Shown piece after piece: positions 61,133 to 64,000 of a stretch of 64,000 nt of DNA; positions within the stretch are counted from its first letter, which is position 1; every line of letters begins with the position of its first letter. The notes beneath the pieces were generated by a model. That model was not told the DNA's origin. It was given only the letters and a program-made list of their open reading frames with translations, and searched no databases. Source of the DNA: Zobellia nedashkovskayae (GTDB lineage Bacteria; Bacteroidota; Bacteroidia; Flavobacteriales; Flavobacteriaceae). The position numbers and the translations under genes were made by a program. The DNA lies in the NCBI RefSeq assembly GCF_015330125.1, contig NZ_JADDXR010000002.1, positions 4,414,685 through 4,478,684 of the forward strand. The letters are read 5' to 3'.

Positions 61133-64000
61133 TTAAAAAGAAACTTGTAAACCTAGTTGGTAAGTTCTGGGTGTAGGATAGTTTCCTTCATCAACACCAT
61201 TATTAAACAGACTAGTACCACCTCTACTATTTCTTCCAACCTCAGGATAATATCCAGAATAATCACTTATTGTAAATAAGTTTGTTGCAGAAACGTACAA
61301 TCTAATTTTAGGTATTTTTATTTTTTCTAATACATCATCAGGAAGTGTGTATCCTAATTGCGCATTTCTTAAACGGAAATAAGCACCATTTTCTAAATAA
61401 AAATCAGACATTCTACGGTTAAAACCAGGATCAACTTGTGTGTTTCTTGGTATGTTGGTATTTGTATTAGTAGGTGTCCATGCATTTGCCGCATCCGCTA
61501 AATAATTACCATTAAAATCAAAAAATCCTCTATATTTTGTAGAGTTCAAAATTTTGTTTCCTGATACACCATTAAAAAATAGGCTTAAATCTACTCCTTT
61601 ATAGTCTGCCGTTAGGTTAAACCCATACTCAAAGTTTGGGATAGAACTACCAAGGTATTTTCTATCTTCTGGATCAACACCATCGCCATTAAAATCTTTA
61701 AACTTAAGATCACCTGCTATTGGGTTACCCTCTTGATCATTAGCTGCTGTAGCCTCTGCATCTGTTTGATAAATACCGTCTGTTACATAGCCATAAAAAG
61801 AGCCAATAGGCTCCCCTATGTCAGTTCTAGTACCCCTTAACCCGTTAGAAGTAAAACCGCCTCCAATAATAGGTGCTTGTCCTCCTAAAGAAGTAACTAC
61901 ATTATCCAGTGTAGAGAAATTGGCTGTCAAGTTAAAGTTTAAATCTCCTATTTGATCAGCATAGGTTACTAAGAATTCAAAACCCTTGTTTTCTATGTTT
62001 CCTCTATTAAATGGAATTTGATTAGCAAATCCTGTATAAAGAGGAAGCTGAACATCTACTAAAATATCTTCCGATTTTTTAATAAAATAATCCACGGTTA
62101 CGTTTATCTTATTATTCAGAGTGGCAAATTCTAATCCAAAATTTGTTGTTTTAGTAGTTTCCCAAAAGATATTACTATTTACACCTCTTGTAACCGCATA
62201 ACCAGATTCTCTAGCTTGAGTTTCACCTAAAACATAGGTACTAAATAAGTTAATAGAAGGATTAATTGCATACGCATCAACATTATTAGATCCTATTTCT
62301 CCGTAACCAGCCCTTAACTTAATGTTAGAAACAGCATCAAAATTTTCTAAAAATGGCTCATTACTAATGTTCCAACCAATTGCCATAGAAGGGAAAGTAC
62401 CCCACCTTAAATCTTCTTTAAACAAAGAAGAACCATCACGACGCAAACTTGCCGTTAATAAGTATCTATCATCAAAAGTATAATTTAACCTACCAAAATA
62501 AGATTGAATGGTTGTTGTAATATCCTCAGAAGGAGCTCTTTGTAAATTTTCCGAGCTGAAAGCACCTGCGACACTGATGTTGTTTATAGCATTTAGCGCA
62601 ACTATACCTAAAGATCTAGAATTGTTTTTTTGATCTGTATAACCAGCTAATACATCTACACTATGCTTATTAAAAACTTTTTTATAATTGAGCGTATGTT
62701 CTACTAAAGTATTTAAGCGATTAGTATTGGTTTCACTTAATTCTGATGTTGCTTTATTTGTTCCATTATAAATAACCTGTGCATCAGGACTAAAAGTGTA
62801 GTTATTCCTTGAAGATGACTCCATCCCTAAGTTTAACTTATAAGTTAAACCATCAAATAATTCATAAGAACCTGAAACATTCCCTATAACGGTATTCAAA
62901 GTATTGGTTCTGTCTTCTGTAGCAGCAATACCTAATTCATTTGCAATTGTACCAGGACCATAGAAAGCTCCGTAAGCAGTTGTTATTCCTCTATCTGCTC
63001 TGTCATCTGCACTCCATTCTCCTGCATCGTTTTTTAATCTAATTGTAGGGAGTAAATTCCTTTCTTTATTAAAATAAGGATTAGGATTATCTACTGTTCT
63101 AGTTAAACCAATGGTGCTTTGAAGTTTGAATTTACCTTTATCTAATCCAAAATTAGCTCTTACCGTAGTTCTTTTAAAATCTGAGAACTTTATAACACCG
63201 TCCTGGTCAAATTGATTTAATGAAAGACTATACACACTATTTTCACCTCCACCAGAAACTCTCAGGTTAGTATTACTTACAGATGCAGTCCTAAAAGAAT
63301 CATCATATAAATTACTACTATAATTAGGGTCAAATTGGGTATCATTAGCGGGGTATCTTGGAACACCATCTGCGTCATTAGCACGATTAACTATTCCTGC
63401 ATATTGCGTAGCATCAGCCCAGTCTATCTCGTTTATAACTTTTTGATAACCAAAGTTAGTATCTAAATCAATACTTACTTTTCCTTTCTTTCCTTTTTTA
63501 GTAGTTATTATAACTACACCATTGGCTGCCCTAGAACCATAAATAGCAGTTGCAGAAGCATCTTTTAAAACAGAAACAGATGCAATATCCCCTGGATTTA
63601 CCGTATTCATATTTCCGGTAATCATACCGTCAATTACAAATAAAGGTCCAGCATTACTAAACGTTCCTGTACCTCTAATAGTAATAACAGATCCAGCTCC
63701 AGGAGCTCCACCTTGAGCCTGTACGTTTACACCTGCCATTCTACCTTGAAGTGCTTGCGAGGCATCATTATAAGTATATTTTTCAATATCCTTGGAACCC
63801 ACGGTTGCAACAGAACCTGTCAAATCTGACTTTTTCTGAGTACCATAACCAACAACAACAACTTCATCCAAAGACTCTGCATCTTCTTCAAGAGCTACTT
63901 TAATATTAGTTTGGTTGTTAATAGCTACTTCCTTGGTAACAAAACCTATATAACTTATAGATATAGTTCCATCACCAGGAGCGTTAAGTGTAAAATTACC
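61133..64000 (-). CDS. SusC-like TonB-dependent transporter, N-terminus cut by window edge
   Basis: The frame stays open from the stop at 61133 to the right edge: 955 residues are visible. The edge falls inside the CarboxypepD_reg-like domain (ISISYIGFVTKEV). DEVVVVGYGTQKKSDLTGSV marks the plug start; a TTG codon near 63871 is an internal Leu, not the start. Plug motifs (LQGRMAGVNVQ; VIDGMITG; VLKDASATAIYG; GVVIITTKKG) and the barrel end (TYQLGLQVSF) are complete. It imports oligosaccharide with the SusD encoded downstream. Confidence 0.95.
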   Translation of the reverse strand, partial: GNFTLNAPGDGTISISYIGFVTKEVAINNQTNIKVALEEDAESLDEVVVVGYGTQKKSDLTGSVATVGSKDIEKYTYNDASQALQGRMAGVNVQAQGGAPGAGSVITIRGTGTFSNAGPLFVIDGMITGNMNTVNPGDIASVSVLKDASATAIYGSRAANGVVIITTKKGKKGKVSIDLDTNFGYQKVINEIDWADATQYAGIVNRANDADGVPRYPANDTQFDPNYSSNLYDDSFRTASVSNTNLRVSGGGENSVYSLSLNQFDQDGVIKFSDFKRTTVRANFGLDKGKFKLQSTIGLTRTVDNPNPYFNKERNLLPTIRLKNDAGEWSADDRADRGITTAYGAFYGPGTIANELGIAATEDRTNTLNTVIGNVSGSYELFDGLTYKLNLGMESSSRNNYTFSPDAQVIYNGTNKATSELSETNTNRLNTLVEHTLNYKKVFNKHSVDVLAGYTDQKNNSRSLGIVALNAINNISVAGAFSSENLQRAPSEDITTTIQSYFGRLNYTFDDRYLLTASLRRDGSSLFKEDLRWGTFPSMAIGWNISNEPFLENFDAVSNIKLRAGYGEIGSNNVDAYAINPSINLFSTYVLGETQARESGYAVTRGVNSNIFWETTKTTNFGLEFATLNNKINVTVDYFIKKSEDILVDVQLPLYTGFANQIPFNRGNIENKGFEFLVTYADQIGDLNFNLTANFSTLDNVVTSLGGQAPIIGGGFTSNGLRGTRTDIGEPIGSFYGYVTDGIYQTDAEATAANDQEGNPIAGDLKFKDFNGDGVDPEDRKYLGSSIPNFEYGFNLTADYKGVDLSLFFNGVSGNKILNSTKYRGFFDFNGNYLADAANAWTPTNTNTNIPRNTQVDPGFNRRMSDFYLENGAYFRLRNAQLGYTLPDDVLEKIKIPKIRLYVSATNLFTISDYSGYYPEVGRNSRGGTSLFNNGVDEGNYPTPRTYQLGLQVSF

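Noticed and set aside
61133..63871. SusC start at 63871
   Set aside because: The codon is TTG and the frame stays open to the window end with a normal CarboxypepD_reg-like domain upstream; the true start lies outside.
1..64000. CRISPR array, tRNA, rRNA, insertion sequence or prophage genes
   Set aside because: No regularly spaced repeats, cloverleaf sequence, transposase or integrase frame was recognised on either strand.

Overview
The window is AT-rich DNA with tightly packed genes, SusC/SusD pairs, a hybrid two-component sensor, lipoprotein signal peptides and several S1 sulfatases. It points to a marine Bacteroidota of the Zobellia/Maribacter type (Flavobacteriaceae). I read it as one large polysaccharide utilisation locus for red-algal agar/porphyran galactans. 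The GH117 enzyme carries its catalytic residues at the positions I remember for Zobellia AhgA (D97, D252, E310), so a Zobellia-like host is my best guess. No tRNA, rRNA, IS element or CRISPR array was seen.

Layout. (1) 1-12.5 kb, minus strand: a partial GH2 beta-galactosidase, then (in transcription order from high to low coordinates) IclR regulator, AraC-type regulator, GH117 anhydro-L-galactosidase, Zn-dehydrogenase, KduD-like reductase, S1 sulfatase, aldehyde dehydrogenase, enolase-superfamily cycloisomerase, aldose epimerase and RhaT-like importer. This is a near-complete route from 3,6-anhydro-L-galactose (AHG) to 2-keto-3-deoxygluconate (KDG). (2) 12.5-22.4 kb, minus: SusC, SusD, a giant FG-GAP/ASPIC lipoprotein and a membrane TPR/HTH regulator. 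(3) 23-30.5 kb, minus: an S1 sulfatase, then a six-gene operon of cytochrome P450, ferredoxin, ferredoxin reductase, Zn-alcohol dehydrogenase, esterase and a phytanoyl-CoA-dioxygenase-like protein. This matches the oxidative demethylation system for 6-O-methyl-D-galactose of porphyran, with an extra 2-oxoglutarate oxygenase. (4) 30.7-41.1 kb, plus: AraC regulator, GH29, then seven genes that form a logical L-galactose pathway: FucP-like importer, mutarotase, SDR sugar dehydrogenase, lactonase, L-galactonate 5-dehydrogenase, tagaturonate reductase and altronate dehydratase, again ending in KDG. (5) 41.1-48.9 kb, minus: S1 sulfatase, NHL propeller protein, DUF1501 protein and a heme-motif DUF1549/DUF1553 protein. 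(6) 49.2-64 kb: AraC (plus), then (minus) SusC (cut by the window end), SusD, a second FG-GAP/ASPIC lipoprotein, a hybrid two-component system and a sulfatase.

How it works together (inference). Endo-acting agarases or porphyranases must lie outside the window. Oligosaccharides enter through two SusCD pairs; sulfatases remove sulfate, GH29 would release L-galactose, GH117 AHG and GH2 D-galactose; P450 removes the O-methyl group and the dehydrogenase/esterase pair may handle the resulting one-carbon unit. Both L-sugars converge on KDG, but no KDG kinase or KDPG aldolase is encoded here. Points that deserve a second look are the 2OG oxygenase inside the P450 operon, the duplicated SusC-SusD-FG-GAP-sensor module, the planctomycete-like DUF1501/DUF1553/NHL operon, the PUL-embedded L-galactose route, and short repeats upstream of susC and of the AHG operon.
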